Positions 53,933-63,470 of a stretch of 64,000 bases of DNA are shown here, in pieces. The notes beneath the pieces are model-generated. The model had not been told where the DNA came from and did no database searches. It was given only the letters and a program-made list of their open reading frames with translations. Within the stretch, counting starts at the first letter, position 1. The number at the start of each line of letters is the position of its first letter. The stretch comes from Desulfomonilaceae bacterium (GTDB lineage Bacteria > Desulfobacterota > Desulfomonilia > Desulfomonilales > Desulfomonilaceae), in NCBI GenBank assembly GCA_031082285.1, contig JAVHLK010000003.1, positions 51,587 through 115,586 of the forward strand. Direction: 5' to 3'. The position numbers and the translations under genes are program-made.

Positions 53933-54985
53933 TTATGTTTCCCGATGGGGAAACTTCGCGGTAAATGTGGTGCCCTGACCGGGACGGGACCTGAATGTGA
54001 TGCTCCCACCGTGTTCCTTCATGATCTTTTGCGTGACCATGAGCCCGAGACCGGTGCCTTTGTCTCCCTTGGACGAGAAGAAGTCTTCAAAGATCTGGTC
54101 CTTCGTGTCACGATCGATGCCAGTACCATTATCCGCCACTTCGATCGTAACAGAGCCGTCAGCTCCCTTGCGGCTTCGTATTTCGATCAGGTGTTCGTCC
54201 TTCCAAAGGTCCATCTTGCAGGCATCGATCGCGTTGGCTACGAGGTTGGTGATTACCGAGTGGAGTCCGTCCGGATCCATTTCGGCATGTGTGACTTCTT
54301 CGTCCAGGTCGAGCTGAAGGGTGATTCCGTACCCGCGAGCGGTTTCCCGGAACAGATCGCTGACCTCCCGGATGACGGAGTTCGGCTGCACTTCCTGGAT
54401 GTTGGGCTCTCTGTCCTTTGAGCAATAGAGGATATCCTTGACAATCTTTGATATCTTGTCAAAGTTGAACAGGACCATCTCCCATCCTTCTCTTACTTCC
54501 GCCTGATTCTTATCCTGAAGACCTCGGTTCACCACATAGATGCCGCCGTCAAGTCCCATCATGATGTTCTTGAGACCGTGGGCCAGACCGGCCACGGTCT
54601 GCCCCAGCAAGATCAGCTGTTTCTGCATTTCCTTGACGGAGCTGATGTTCACCGCGGTTTCGACGACCGAAGCGATCTCCCCGTTGTCACCTCGAACCGG
54701 GGAGGAATAGACGAGTACGTCGATGCGGTCGCCTTCGGCCGTAACCAGCGTCATCTCTTTGTTATGGATTGCCCCGTCCTGGAAAGACTGCTCCACAAGG
54801 CACTCGGAGCACTTATCCCCCCGCACCCGGAACAACTCATAGCAGGTTTTTCCCAGGGGATCTCCGAAGTCTCGATGAGCCGCATCATTGCTCCACAAGA
54901 CTCGTAAGCGACGGTCCATAAGTGTCACGTAGCACGGCAGGGAATCGAGAATTCTGACGGACTGGTCTGTCGTGAGATCGTGCAT
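53933..54985 (-). CDS. PAS-domain histidine kinase at the 3' end of the hmc operon
   Basis: 350 residues from ATG 54985 (AGGA upstream). PAS domain (about 10-120) with CSECL, a cysteine pair that might sense redox state or bind a metal; HisKA-like H box GLAHGLKNIMMGLDGG; intact HATPase: NLVANAIDAC, VADNGTGID, GDKGTGLGLMVTQKIMKEHGG. Soluble. It lies 261 bp after the single-domain response regulator and on the same strand as hmc; the two probably control hmc or respond to its redox state. Confidence 0.9.
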   Translation of the reverse strand: MHDLTTDQSVRILDSLPCYVTLMDRRLRVLWSNDAAHRDFGDPLGKTCYELFRVRGDKCSECLVEQSFQDGAIHNKEMTLVTAEGDRIDVLVYSSPVRGDNGEIASVVETAVNISSVKEMQKQLILLGQTVAGLAHGLKNIMMGLDGGIYVVNRGLQDKNQAEVREGWEMVLFNFDKISKIVKDILYCSKDREPNIQEVQPNSVIREVSDLFRETARGYGITLQLDLDEEVTHAEMDPDGLHSVITNLVANAIDACKMDLWKDEHLIEIRSRKGADGSVTIEVADNGTGIDRDTKDQIFEDFFSSKGDKGTGLGLMVTQKIMKEHGGSITFRSRPGQGTTFTAKFPHRET

Positions 54986-55246
54986 GGGATTCCTGCGGGA
55001 CTGTCGCAAAACAATGGTGAGAACCGGATCGGTCAGCGAACATTGCCGACCCGGCTCGTTTGGCTCTTCACCCTGCACTGGAGTACCGGGCCACTCTCAC
55101 GAGCGCCTTTCGGGGCAAGCGAGGGGCCGCGTCCCGGAGAGACGTTTTGAGAGTAGACCGGTCTTTCAAGGCCGGGACATAAGCGAGAAGGACCGTCATC
55201 CCGACATCCCCGATTTTGGCCCGGTCCGGTCCTGCCGGCAGGCTGA

Positions 55247-55603
55247 TTACTCCCCGAGAGACTTCTTGACCGCGTCCAGCAACGCGTCACGGTCAATGGG
55301 CTTCTCGAAGACCGCGACGGGCTTCGACACCGCCAGGTGGCGGCCCGGTATGCCGCTGATCACAATGACCGGCACGTCCTTGAATTCCTTGCTCTTCGTC
55401 ATGTTTCGGTAGAATCTGGTTCCCGTATCACCGGGCATCTGAAGATCGAGAGTCACCAGGTCGGGTTTCTCTTTCTTCAAGACCTCGATCCCCTCTTCCC
55501 CGTTGGACGCGGAGCACGTGTCATATCCGCTGTCTTCCAGGAACGCCGTGATATATTTTACTACATGAGGCTCATCGTCGATAACCAGAATTTTCTTGGC
55601 CAT
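55247..55603 (-). CDS. Single-domain response regulator of the hmc operon (Rrf1-like by position)
   Basis: 118 residues, one receiver domain: ILVIDDEPHVVKYI, phospho-Asp in LVTLDLQMPGDTG, conserved Ser in VIVISGIPG and Lys in AVFEKPIDRD. No DNA-binding domain. AGGAGG precedes the ATG. It follows hmcC by 14 bp. In Desulfovibrio vulgaris the hmc operon also ends with a response regulator, rrf1, then rrf2; here a histidine kinase takes the second place and no Rrf2 repressor is seen. Confidence 0.9.
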   Translation of the reverse strand: MAKKILVIDDEPHVVKYITAFLEDSGYDTCSASNGEEGIEVLKKEKPDLVTLDLQMPGDTGTRFYRNMTKSKEFKDVPVIVISGIPGRHLAVSKPVAVFEKPIDRDALLDAVKKSLGE

Positions 55604-55617
55604 GATTTCCTCCTGTA

Positions 55618-56853
55618 CTAGTGCTCCTCCGGCTCAAAATCGGGATGAGGATAGAGGATGGGCATACGGTTCATGATCCACTGAAACGTGAGGATGCCGA
55701 TGGTGATGACCGTTATGGTGAGGACCACTTCCATCCAGGACGGAACGTATCTGAATTCCCACGGAAGATGCCACCCGAACGCGATGACCGACTGATTGAG
55801 ACGGTTGATGATGATCCCCAATACGGTGACCACCGCCATGGCACGTACGAGCCCCACAAGCCTGTTCTGAACTGCGTAGGTGAACAGGAGCGCCGGTGCA
55901 AGCACGAACCCAAGAATCTCAACCAGGTACCAGTATCCATAGCCCGTGTCAAGATACGACCACGTGTTGCCGTGGGCCAGGCCGATGATCTTCATGAAGA
56001 AATACGCGAACAGGGCCACGGCGCATGCCTTTCCCAGTCCCAGGGTCACGCGGTCCAAATGTCCGGGATCTTCATGTTTGATCTGTTTGGACCAAATTCT
56101 GTGAGACAGGCTGCTCTCGAGAATGACCATGGCGAGCCCGCCCACAATGGCGGACATGAAGAACCAGAGCGGGATATACTCGGAATACCAGAGCGGATGC
56201 AATTTTTCAGGCATCAGGAGAAAGATGGATCCGAGCGCGGATTGATGGAGCATGGAGAGGCACACACCGAAAATCGTCGCCCCCAAAGTGGCTTTTATGA
56301 AGATGCGTCTGAGCTTGGTCATGTTCAACCATTCAAAGATGGCGGGACACCACTCGACGAACTGGCAAGTGAGATACAAGGCCACGTGCCAGGCAACCAG
56401 AAAGAGAATCGAGTTGACCCCCCATGAAACAACCATGGGATAAGGGAGGCGATAGTACCGCCCGAGATCGAAGGTCAGGGCTATGATGGCGAACAGATAA
56501 CCGAGGAAGCCGGTCAATACCGCGGGTCTGAAGAGGAACGCGTATTCCTTCATGCCCAGCAGATGCACCGCGGTGCCGATCACGAATCCGCCGGCCGCCA
56601 GTGCGACCCCGCACAACATGTCGAATCCGATCCATATTCCCCACGGGTTGTAGTCCGAAAGATTGGTCGACGGTCCGAGACCGTAGACCAGTCGATAGAT
56701 GATGACAGGTATGCCCACGATGAGAATCACTGCCACCACGGCGTTGAATGTGGTGAAGTTGCTCTTGAGGTACTCTTTCCAGGTCATGCCCAAGAACAGC
56801 TTCTCTTGAATCCAGGTGGGCTGAAACTCGGTCGGCACGGCACGGGCGTCCAT
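55618..56853 (-). CDS. hmcC: Hmc complex NrfD-type integral membrane subunit (HmcC)
   Basis: 411 residues with about ten membrane helices, as in HmcC/NrfD/PsrC. WIGFDMLCGVALAAGGFVIG and the family GSIFLLMPEKLHPLWYSEY segment are visible. This subunit binds menaquinone in the membrane and couples to the periplasmic ferredoxin subunit HmcB, whose stop overlaps its start by one base. Whether it pumps protons is unsettled in the family. Confidence 0.92.
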   Translation of the reverse strand: MDARAVPTEFQPTWIQEKLFLGMTWKEYLKSNFTTFNAVVAVILIVGIPVIIYRLVYGLGPSTNLSDYNPWGIWIGFDMLCGVALAAGGFVIGTAVHLLGMKEYAFLFRPAVLTGFLGYLFAIIALTFDLGRYYRLPYPMVVSWGVNSILFLVAWHVALYLTCQFVEWCPAIFEWLNMTKLRRIFIKATLGATIFGVCLSMLHQSALGSIFLLMPEKLHPLWYSEYIPLWFFMSAIVGGLAMVILESSLSHRIWSKQIKHEDPGHLDRVTLGLGKACAVALFAYFFMKIIGLAHGNTWSYLDTGYGYWYLVEILGFVLAPALLFTYAVQNRLVGLVRAMAVVTVLGIIINRLNQSVIAFGWHLPWEFRYVPSWMEVVLTITVITIGILTFQWIMNRMPILYPHPDFEPEEH

Positions 56854-57794
56854 TATTTCTCCTCCTTTTTCTCAAGAGCCTTCTTGATATCTTCCTGCGC
56901 CATCTCGTCCCGACGCTTCTTGAAACTGTAGAGTCCCATACACAGAGCGGGAATCACGATGAATACCGGGGACACCAGAGACAAGAACGGCTTCCCGAGG
57001 GTTGGAATCGGCACGGTTCCGAGGTCGGTTCTGAAGCCGATCATATTGAACGGAACTGCGGACAGGTACATCCAGCTCGTGCCGCCCACTTCATGTGCGC
57101 CATAGACGTGATTCACGTACCGACCGGGGGTATCGCGGATTTTCTTATGGGCGAGGTCAAGGAGATCGCTTCGTTTCCCGAAGGTCATGGCTTCCACGGG
57201 GCAAATGCCCACACAGGCAGGAATCCCGCCCTCTCTTCGGATTCGATCGAAGCAGAAAGTGCACTTGGTCACCTCGGGAGTCCAAGGATCGTCGTACTGA
57301 TACGCGGGGATGTCAAAGGGACAGGCGGCCATGCAATAGCGGCATCCGACGCACACGCTCGCATCGTAGATCACGGCCCCTTCCGGCGTCTTGTCAAATG
57401 CCTTCACAAAGCAGGACGAAGCACATCCTGGCTCGAAACAGTGCATGCACTGCCGCTTCACGTAGATGGGCTTGGACGCGTCGCGAGGGTTCGCGTATCG
57501 GTTGACGACCGTATACGTATCCGCGTCGGTCCGCCTGAAGGTATTGAAAATATCCCGATTGTTCTCATATTCCTTGAGGGACTTCTGCCCGGGGAGTTTG
57601 TTCCACTCCTTGCAGGCCCACTCGCACCTCCTGCATCCGATGCATACGGTCGTGTCCACGAGTACGCCGTTCTGATCGGGATAGCCCGGCAGGGCGGTGG
57701 TTCCGGCCCCGGCTAGAGCGGTTCCGGGGGCCGAAAGTGCGACGATGCCGGCGCCCGTCAAGGTCTTCAAGAAGTCTCGTCTCGTATTGCTCAT
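56853..57794 (-). CDS. hmcB: Hmc complex periplasmic iron-sulfur subunit (HmcB)
   Basis: 313 residues. A Tat signal (NTRRDFLKTLTGAGIVAL) shows export; four [4Fe-4S] Cys clusters follow: CIGCRRCEWACKEW, CMHCFEPGCASSC, CVGCRYCMAACPF and CTFC...CVGICP. A hydrophobic C-terminal anchor (about 265-295, FLSLVSPVFIVIPALCMGLY) is present. It would link the multihaem cytochrome HmcA to HmcC. ATG 57794 is chosen because the Tat motif follows it; the frame to 57905 is non-homologous. Confidence 0.93.
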   Translation of the reverse strand: MSNTRRDFLKTLTGAGIVALSAPGTALAGAGTTALPGYPDQNGVLVDTTVCIGCRRCEWACKEWNKLPGQKSLKEYENNRDIFNTFRRTDADTYTVVNRYANPRDASKPIYVKRQCMHCFEPGCASSCFVKAFDKTPEGAVIYDASVCVGCRYCMAACPFDIPAYQYDDPWTPEVTKCTFCFDRIRREGGIPACVGICPVEAMTFGKRSDLLDLAHKKIRDTPGRYVNHVYGAHEVGGTSWMYLSAVPFNMIGFRTDLGTVPIPTLGKPFLSLVSPVFIVIPALCMGLYSFKKRRDEMAQEDIKKALEKKEEK

Positions 57795-57961
57795 GATACA
57801 ACCCTCTTCCACTGGGTTCACTGCCTGTAAAGATCCCTCCGGCCGGCGCGTCGGAGATGACCGCCGCGTTGGCCAATGAGGGCCGGTGCGATTGGCGAGA
57901 GGCATCCGGCAACCGGAATCGCCCTGTACCCGGCCTACGTCCGAGTTGGAAACGCCGGCCT

Positions 57962-58084
57962 CTATCCCTTGTCCCTGTACGTGAGGAACCGCCAGAAAGA
58001 GATGAATACAAAGAGGTAGAGGATTACCACCAGGTATTCGATGCCCTTGGTATACTGGTAGAATTCATGGAGAATGTTCGGCAT
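57962..58084 (-). CDS. hmcD: Hmc complex small membrane subunit (HmcD)
   Basis: 40 residues, too short for routine ORF lists. Starts MPNILHEFYQYTKGIEYLVV, one membrane helix (IEYLVVILYLFVFISFWRFL), ends TYRDKG. GGAGAG lies 8 bases before the ATG. Size, the TKGIEYL motif, single helix and position between hmcA and hmcB match HmcD. Confidence 0.82.
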   Translation of the reverse strand: MPNILHEFYQYTKGIEYLVVILYLFVFISFWRFLTYRDKG

Positions 58085-58139
58085 TGCTGTCTCTCCTTTC
58101 GATCGCCCTGGTCGCCCGCGGCCGGGTCGCTTCAGGGGC

Positions 58140-59762
58140 TTATTCCGCTGCAGGTGACAGAGCAGGTATCAGTCCTGCGGTTATTCTTTCTTCTTTCGCC
58201 GGATGACACTTGATGCACTCCAAGGGAAGGGGCTTCTGGTTCATCGCTTCGTGGCATCCCATGCACTGTCGGTGATAGGCTGCGAGAATTCCGGGTTTGC
58301 CCGGTTCCTTGGGATCAAAGGGGCGGCTGTGGCACGCAGTGCATCCCGGAACCTTGCTCGTCGCCTGCAAGTCTCCTTTGTGGTGGCACGCGGAGCAGAA
58401 AGACTGCTCGCTGCCGGCATGGAATGCCCTGGCCAACGAACTCTTGTTGGAAATCACGCCAAGCTTCGTCACGATCTTCACGTGGGGCAGTTCAACCGGC
58501 TTGAACTCCTTTTCAAGGTGTTTCATGACCACCTTATCCGGCACCTTCTCTTTGTCGAAGACCAGCGACATGGGCGGGTATTCGACCGGTTTGCCGTCCG
58601 AAGGTCCTCGGTGGCACACCAGGCATGCAGACTTAGGCATCGTCTTCGTCGGCATCAAGGAGTGACAACCGGCGCACTGGGACTGCTTCTTCGCGGTTTC
58701 GTGACATCCGACACAGGAACGATTGGAATCCGGATTGTGAAAGGCGCGCTCGAAGGTGACGCCGCCTCCCTTTTTCATGTCACCCGCTCTGGTGTGACAG
58801 TTGGAGCATTTTTCGAGGGAGTTGTGATGGCACGCGTTACAGAATTGTCCTCTGGCCTCGTGATCCTTGTGATTGAAGGGGACCGCCTTCATGGTTGCGG
58901 TCTTGGGATCCTTCAGCGAGATATCCAGATAGTCTTTCTGACCCCGTACCAGCCTCGGAAGCTTGATCAGCTCGTCGGGCTTCATCTCCTTATGCTCTCC
59001 ATGACACCCTTTGCACACGAAGGGCCCGGTTTTCTTCTTTTCTTCGGCAAGCTTCATATGGCAGCTGATGCACTGGGCATGAGCGGCCTTCTTCATCGAT
59101 ATGGCATCCTTGGTGTCTTGCGAACCGTGGCATGCACGACAGGTGTTCTCGGTGTCTTTCTTGTAAATCAGTTTGCGCTGCTCTTTGTCGTACACGTGAT
59201 GGCAGATTTCGCACTTTTTCTGGTTGGCCTCCACGTGTTTGGCATGCCGAGCGTAGTCGAAAATCGGCGACCAACGCCAACTCACTTCCGGCGCGTGCTC
59301 AGTCTTGACGTGACAGAGTCCGCACATTCCTATCCTGGGCCCGGACTTGACTCCCTCGGAGGCTTTCTCCTTGTGGCAGGTTACGCACACGTCGTGATAA
59401 GCCAACATGATCGCGGATTTGTCCCGTCTCTCATATGGGGTCTTGGGAAACGCGAAGACCTGAAGCATTTTGTCGCTGCTCAGCCGAGGGTCCTTCTCCT
59501 CCAGAATGTGACAGACGGCGCAGTCTTTTTTCTTGACCTGATTGAGCGCCTTCGTGTGCCCGTCATGATCGAATGCCACAACGGGTCTTTCGAGCCGGGG
59601 CGCATCTCCCGTATGTGCGAGCATCAGGGGTAGGGGAGGTGCAGTCTCAGCCTCTTGGGGTGGCGAAGCCGTCTGAGAGTGGATCAGTGCCATCCCACCC
59701 AGTAGGAGGACCAAAGCCATGACCGAAAGAGTTACAAGTATTGCAGAATTGATCCGTTGCAT
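58140..59762 (-). CDS. hmcA: High-molecular-weight 16-haem cytochrome c (HmcA)
   Basis: 540 residues. I count exactly 16 CxxCH haem-binding motifs, from CAVCH and CVTCH near the N-terminus to CMGCH and CIKCH near the C-terminus, the number known for HmcA of Desulfovibrio. The N-terminus is a signal sequence or membrane anchor (ILVTLSVMALVLLLGGMALI). It accepts electrons from periplasmic cytochrome c3 and hydrogenases and passes them to HmcB/C. GAGGAG ribosome site. In Desulfovibrio hmcA is first in the operon; here it follows hmcE and hmcF. Confidence 0.95.
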   Translation of the reverse strand: MQRINSAILVTLSVMALVLLLGGMALIHSQTASPPQEAETAPPLPLMLAHTGDAPRLERPVVAFDHDGHTKALNQVKKKDCAVCHILEEKDPRLSSDKMLQVFAFPKTPYERRDKSAIMLAYHDVCVTCHKEKASEGVKSGPRIGMCGLCHVKTEHAPEVSWRWSPIFDYARHAKHVEANQKKCEICHHVYDKEQRKLIYKKDTENTCRACHGSQDTKDAISMKKAAHAQCISCHMKLAEEKKKTGPFVCKGCHGEHKEMKPDELIKLPRLVRGQKDYLDISLKDPKTATMKAVPFNHKDHEARGQFCNACHHNSLEKCSNCHTRAGDMKKGGGVTFERAFHNPDSNRSCVGCHETAKKQSQCAGCHSLMPTKTMPKSACLVCHRGPSDGKPVEYPPMSLVFDKEKVPDKVVMKHLEKEFKPVELPHVKIVTKLGVISNKSSLARAFHAGSEQSFCSACHHKGDLQATSKVPGCTACHSRPFDPKEPGKPGILAAYHRQCMGCHEAMNQKPLPLECIKCHPAKEERITAGLIPALSPAAE

Positions 59763-59807
59763 GATCCACTCCTCTTTCGAGTTTTTGTGCCTGTCTTGAG
59801 GGTCGTA

Positions 59808-61136
59808 TCAGGCCTGTAAGTCCTCGGGAACATCCATGACCTGAACGAGAATCTCACTGAAGAACTTCACGTGCATCCCGAGGTTGTAACCCGCGACAAT
59901 GTCTTCAATCCCGCTATGGCAGTTGTGACACGGCGTAATGATGATATGGGCGCCGGTTGCTTCGAACTGCTCCGCCTTGACTCTGTTTCCCTTGACGCGG
60001 GAGGGCTTCCACGGCGGACCGCAATTGATGGTGCCCCCGCCGGCGCCGCAGCAGTAGTTGTGCTCGAGCCCCGGTTCGGGCTCCGTGAAGTTCGCGCACG
60101 TCATTCTCACGATCTCCCGAAGCTTGCCGCCCAATCCTCTCCCTCTGACTACATTGCAGGGATCTTGAACAGTCACCGGTTCTTCAAACTTTTGCTTTAT
60201 CTTGATTCTTCCCGACGTGAGGAGCTCATGGTAGAAGTCGATGGCATGAATCAAGGGAATGGGAGGCTCTTTCCACCCCAACCACTTGGGCCCGTCGTAC
60301 ATGGCGCCTCTGAACGCATGACCGCATTCGCCCATGACGATCCTCCTGCACTTCAACCTCAGCGCGGCCTCATGGTGGACTCTCTCCACCCGTCCCATGG
60401 TCTCGAAATCGCCCGAATACATGGCCATGTTGCTGTTGTCCCAGCCGTCCAGCGAAGGCATTGTCCAGTCCACGCCTCCCACGGTCATGATCTGGGCCAT
60501 GTTGGCGATAAGTTGCGCCAGGATCTTGGGCTCCGGGCCGATAATGCTGTAGAAGACCTCCGCGCCCTCTTTGTCGAGAGGTATCCGAGCAGTCTTGACT
60601 TCATCCCGGGCATCCTCTTCCTGCCACTGGAGGGTGTCGATCCACTCATCCTGCTTCACCCACATCTGGTTGAGCGTAACCGCGTGGCTGTTTACCGTGT
60701 CCTGCAGAAACTGCGGTACAAGACCGAGCAGACTGCAGATCCTCCGTACCAGCAGGAGCAGATAGGCGATGTCGATGCCGAACGGGCAGTACATGCTGCA
60801 TCTGCGGCACACATTGCACTCGGTGTGTGCAATCCTCGAACACTCCTTCAGGAAGTCCGGGTCAACTCTGCCTTTCTTGCGAAGGATCTCCCACAAGGTC
60901 TGTTTGACCTTGCCCACGGGAGAGAACCGAGGATCTCGATCGTTGGACAGAAACCAGTGGCAGGCATCGGAACAGAGGCCGCAATGAACACACGTGTTCA
61001 TGTAGACTTTGAGGCGAGCTGCGGTTTCCTTTTGGATAACTCGGTTGATGACTTCCTCTATCCTCTGAGGAGTCAACATCTTGGCTGTTTCGTCTAATCC
61101 CGGATCTGAAACTTTGGGTAGCTTGGGCAAGCCCAT
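59808..61136 (-). CDS. hmcF: HdrD/DsrK-type iron-sulfur subunit of the Hmc/Tmc complex (HmcF/TmcB)
   Basis: 442 residues, cytoplasmic. Two ferredoxin-type clusters (CVHCGLCSDACHWF and CNVCRRCSMYCPF), then CCG-domain motifs (DPCNVVRGRG, NYCCGAGGGTINCG, TPCHNCHSGI) that bind the special [4Fe-4S] of heterodisulfide reductase HdrD. Expected to exchange electrons with a cytoplasmic thiol/disulfide or other partner. GGAGGAG upstream. It directly follows the cytochrome b subunit. Its length and context also fit TmcB. Confidence 0.88.
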   Translation of the reverse strand: MGLPKLPKVSDPGLDETAKMLTPQRIEEVINRVIQKETAARLKVYMNTCVHCGLCSDACHWFLSNDRDPRFSPVGKVKQTLWEILRKKGRVDPDFLKECSRIAHTECNVCRRCSMYCPFGIDIAYLLLLVRRICSLLGLVPQFLQDTVNSHAVTLNQMWVKQDEWIDTLQWQEEDARDEVKTARIPLDKEGAEVFYSIIGPEPKILAQLIANMAQIMTVGGVDWTMPSLDGWDNSNMAMYSGDFETMGRVERVHHEAALRLKCRRIVMGECGHAFRGAMYDGPKWLGWKEPPIPLIHAIDFYHELLTSGRIKIKQKFEEPVTVQDPCNVVRGRGLGGKLREIVRMTCANFTEPEPGLEHNYCCGAGGGTINCGPPWKPSRVKGNRVKAEQFEATGAHIIITPCHNCHSGIEDIVAGYNLGMHVKFFSEILVQVMDVPEDLQA

Positions 61137-61163
61137 GACTCTCCTCCGTGCAGGACCGGCACG

Positions 61164-61811
61164 TTACCAGTCCCGTGCGTTGCGCACCGCTCCGAATTCA
61201 GAGCCCATGTAGGCTCTTGTGAATGGGAAAAACAACATGTGACTCAGTCGAGTGAACGGTATTGCCATGAGCATGATTGCGCCGGCAATCATATGAATGA
61301 GGACCATGGTCTCATAGTCGAACCACTGATGCCGTGCAATGAATCCGGTCACGAACGGCGCAGCGGCAACGGCCAACAGCACGTAATCGGACGGGTACGT
61401 GACGAATCTCACTTCAGGGAGCATCAGGCGACGCAAGAGAAAGAAGACCAAGGCCAGGAGGACCAGGATGGTTATCCATTCGGTCACAGATGCGGACAAC
61501 GAAGACCAGCTCGGTCCCCACGCGAATGAAAACATCACCACGTGAGCGGTAAGGAAGATCGGTACCAGCACCACGCACAGGTGAAAGAAAAATGTCACGA
61601 TGGTGGTCTCGTATCGGATCCGCATATTCTTTGAAGCAAATGGGACAATCCAATGAAGAAGCGAACGGAAGCTGTGTTTCCACGTCATGTACGGAAAGAT
61701 GACTTTGTCTCGTTTTGCCTGAATGACCAGGTTGATGAATTGGTACGCCATTCCGAAGACGAATACTGCGAAAGCTATCCAGACCAAGTATCTGCTGATC
61801 AGGTCGTACAT
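61164..61811 (-). CDS. hmcE: NarI/DsrM-type cytochrome b subunit (HmcE/TmcC)
   Basis: 215 residues, about five membrane helices. Histidines in WKHSFRSLLHWIVPFASKN, FFFHLCVVLVPIFLTAHVV and IHMIAGAIMLM are positioned to bind two b haems as in NarI-like proteins. Couples the quinone pool to the iron-sulfur subunit that follows. AAGGAGG supports ATG 61811; the frame at 61841 is too long. First gene of the hmc operon. Confidence 0.85.
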   Translation of the reverse strand: MYDLISRYLVWIAFAVFVFGMAYQFINLVIQAKRDKVIFPYMTWKHSFRSLLHWIVPFASKNMRIRYETTIVTFFFHLCVVLVPIFLTAHVVMFSFAWGPSWSSLSASVTEWITILVLLALVFFLLRRLMLPEVRFVTYPSDYVLLAVAAAPFVTGFIARHQWFDYETMVLIHMIAGAIMLMAIPFTRLSHMLFFPFTRAYMGSEFGAVRNARDW

Positions 61812-61873
61812 TGTCGGCCTCCTTAGTTCAGCCTTGTCCAAATACGGTCACGTATGCACGGAAGCTCTTACTG

Positions 61874-62035
61874 TCTTGGTAGCGCCGGCCTCCGTGCCGG
61901 TAATTCTTGGTTCGTAAACATCGCCCGGCAGAGACGCCGGGACGCTACCGTATCCCGATGCCGGGGGGCTGATCTCTTCGGTAGCGCCGGCCTTCCCGCG
62001 TTCGTGGGATATTCTTTTGGTGGAACAAGCATCTC
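61874..62035. repeat. Interspersed GC-rich repeat, copy D (two units)
   Basis: Starts CTTGGTAGCGCCGGCCTCCG, then GGCAGAGACGCCGGGACGCT, then a second unit GGTAGCGCCGGCCTTCCCGC with ATATTCTTTTGGTGG. The preceding ACGGTCACGTAT (61845-61857) also recurs before copy A. It fills most of the 298-bp gap between TmcD-like and hmcE genes. Confidence 0.75.
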
Positions 62036-62109
62036 TGCCCACGGTCAATTTTGGACGCGGGCGCACCTGCCGAATCCGCGACCTCACTTGTGAAGTGAAG
62101 CATCCAGCT

Positions 62110-63387
62110 TCAGCCGACCACTTCTGAAACCGGCAGGACTATCCGGTGGAACGTACCGTCCGCAATGGCCCTCACAAGGATTTTGGACCCATCGGGACTG
62201 AATTGGGGATCCCACATGGCGTCATAAGCCCGTGGATAGACCTTCCCGTTGACCGCGAGGTAATACTTGCCGCGTTTCTCCGCCTTCACCGCGACGGTGT
62301 CGCCGTCAGGGCTGAAAACGGGGTCCCAAATCATGTCGAAACGATCCGGCCAGGGATCGCGGTCCACTACCAGGCCCCATGAGCCCTCATCCCTGAATAT
62401 GGCGCCGATTCTTCGACTGTCCGGGCTGAAAACAGGCGGCATTACCACGTGACTGAAGGTGCACGGCCACAGATTGCCGTCGACCACGACGGTCCATCGA
62501 CCGAACTCCGGACATGCCACCGCGGCCACAATTCGGCGATCCGGACTGAATGTTTGATGCCATACCTGAGTGAACGATCGATCCCATAGAGGCTTGCCGT
62601 TCACCAGGAGCTTCCAGCCTTCGCCGGTGAGCGCCGGCGCAATCACGTCCCTGGTCCCGGGTCTGAACACCGGTTCCCACACTGCCTTGAACCGCTGCTC
62701 CCAAGGTTTGCCGTCAACGGCAATGGTCTGTTCGATGAGATTGGGTCTCACTTCCGCGGCCACACTCTCCCCATCGTCACTGAATGTGCATCCCCACACG
62801 TTGAGAAAACGCGCATCCCACGGACGACCGTCGACCGCAAGGCTCCAGACGCCTTTGGCGAATCCAAGGATGTCGCCCTCGGCCAACGATTCCATCTGGA
62901 CATTCGCCGCGGTCCTGAGTCCGTCGGGGCTCAGGACACAGCTCCGTGCCTCGACGAAGCGTTGTTCCCATGACCTCCCGTTGAGCGCGATGCCATACCC
63001 TTCCGGGCTCCTGACGTTGACCGCCAGGGTCCGTCCGTCGAGACTGATTTGAGGATTCCAGACGAAATCAAACGTCTCCTCCCAAGGCTCGTCATCGACT
63101 ACCGCGGTCCATTCATCGTCGTTCATTGCAAAACAGAACAGTCGCCCGTCAGGACAAAATCGCAGAGACCATGCCTTCTCAAACGTGTTGCTCCACGGTT
63201 GGCCATTGACGCATGGAACATGCGTGTCGTCCTCGGTTTTCACGACCGCGGCGATCTTCTCGCCGTCCCTGCTCGTCACGAATTCATGGATCTCGGAGTA
63301 GCTTTCATTCCACGGTTTCGTATCGGCAATGACGCGACTTCCCGTTTCCCAGTCCCAATCTCCGTTCCACTCTCTTGCTTGATGCAT
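62110..63387 (-). CDS. TmcD-like tryptophan-rich beta-propeller protein
   Basis: 425 residues, no signal peptide, made of about ten units of roughly 40 residues with W-x-x-x-F...W-x-P-x-F-S-P-D-G pattern (for example WDPVFSPDGDTVAVKAEKRG, WEPVFRPGTRD, LAVDGRPWDARFLNVWG). This matches, from memory, TmcD, the cytoplasmic Trp-rich subunit of the Tmc complex of sulfate reducers. Here no TmcA-type tetrahaem cytochrome is near; instead the Hmc operon follows on the same strand. Likely function: accessory subunit of the same complex or interaction platform. Confidence 0.78.
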   Translation of the reverse strand: MHQAREWNGDWDWETGSRVIADTKPWNESYSEIHEFVTSRDGEKIAAVVKTEDDTHVPCVNGQPWSNTFEKAWSLRFCPDGRLFCFAMNDDEWTAVVDDEPWEETFDFVWNPQISLDGRTLAVNVRSPEGYGIALNGRSWEQRFVEARSCVLSPDGLRTAANVQMESLAEGDILGFAKGVWSLAVDGRPWDARFLNVWGCTFSDDGESVAAEVRPNLIEQTIAVDGKPWEQRFKAVWEPVFRPGTRDVIAPALTGEGWKLLVNGKPLWDRSFTQVWHQTFSPDRRIVAAVACPEFGRWTVVVDGNLWPCTFSHVVMPPVFSPDSRRIGAIFRDEGSWGLVVDRDPWPDRFDMIWDPVFSPDGDTVAVKAEKRGKYYLAVNGKVYPRAYDAMWDPQFSPDGSKILVRAIADGTFHRIVLPVSEVVG

Positions 63388-63470
63388 GGCATCCCTCCGC
63401 TCGTTGGGAGTTTCGTGGTTGATCTCGTAAGTACGGCGGCATATTTACGGCAACCGCCCCTCTTTTTGTT

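Noticed and set aside
58203..59633. 476-codon open frame on the plus strand
   Set aside because: Antisense to the 16-haem cytochrome gene, whose 16 CxxCH motifs leave no doubt about the coding strand.
59871..61097. 408-codon open frame on the plus strand
   Set aside because: Antisense to the HmcF-like gene; no recognisable protein.
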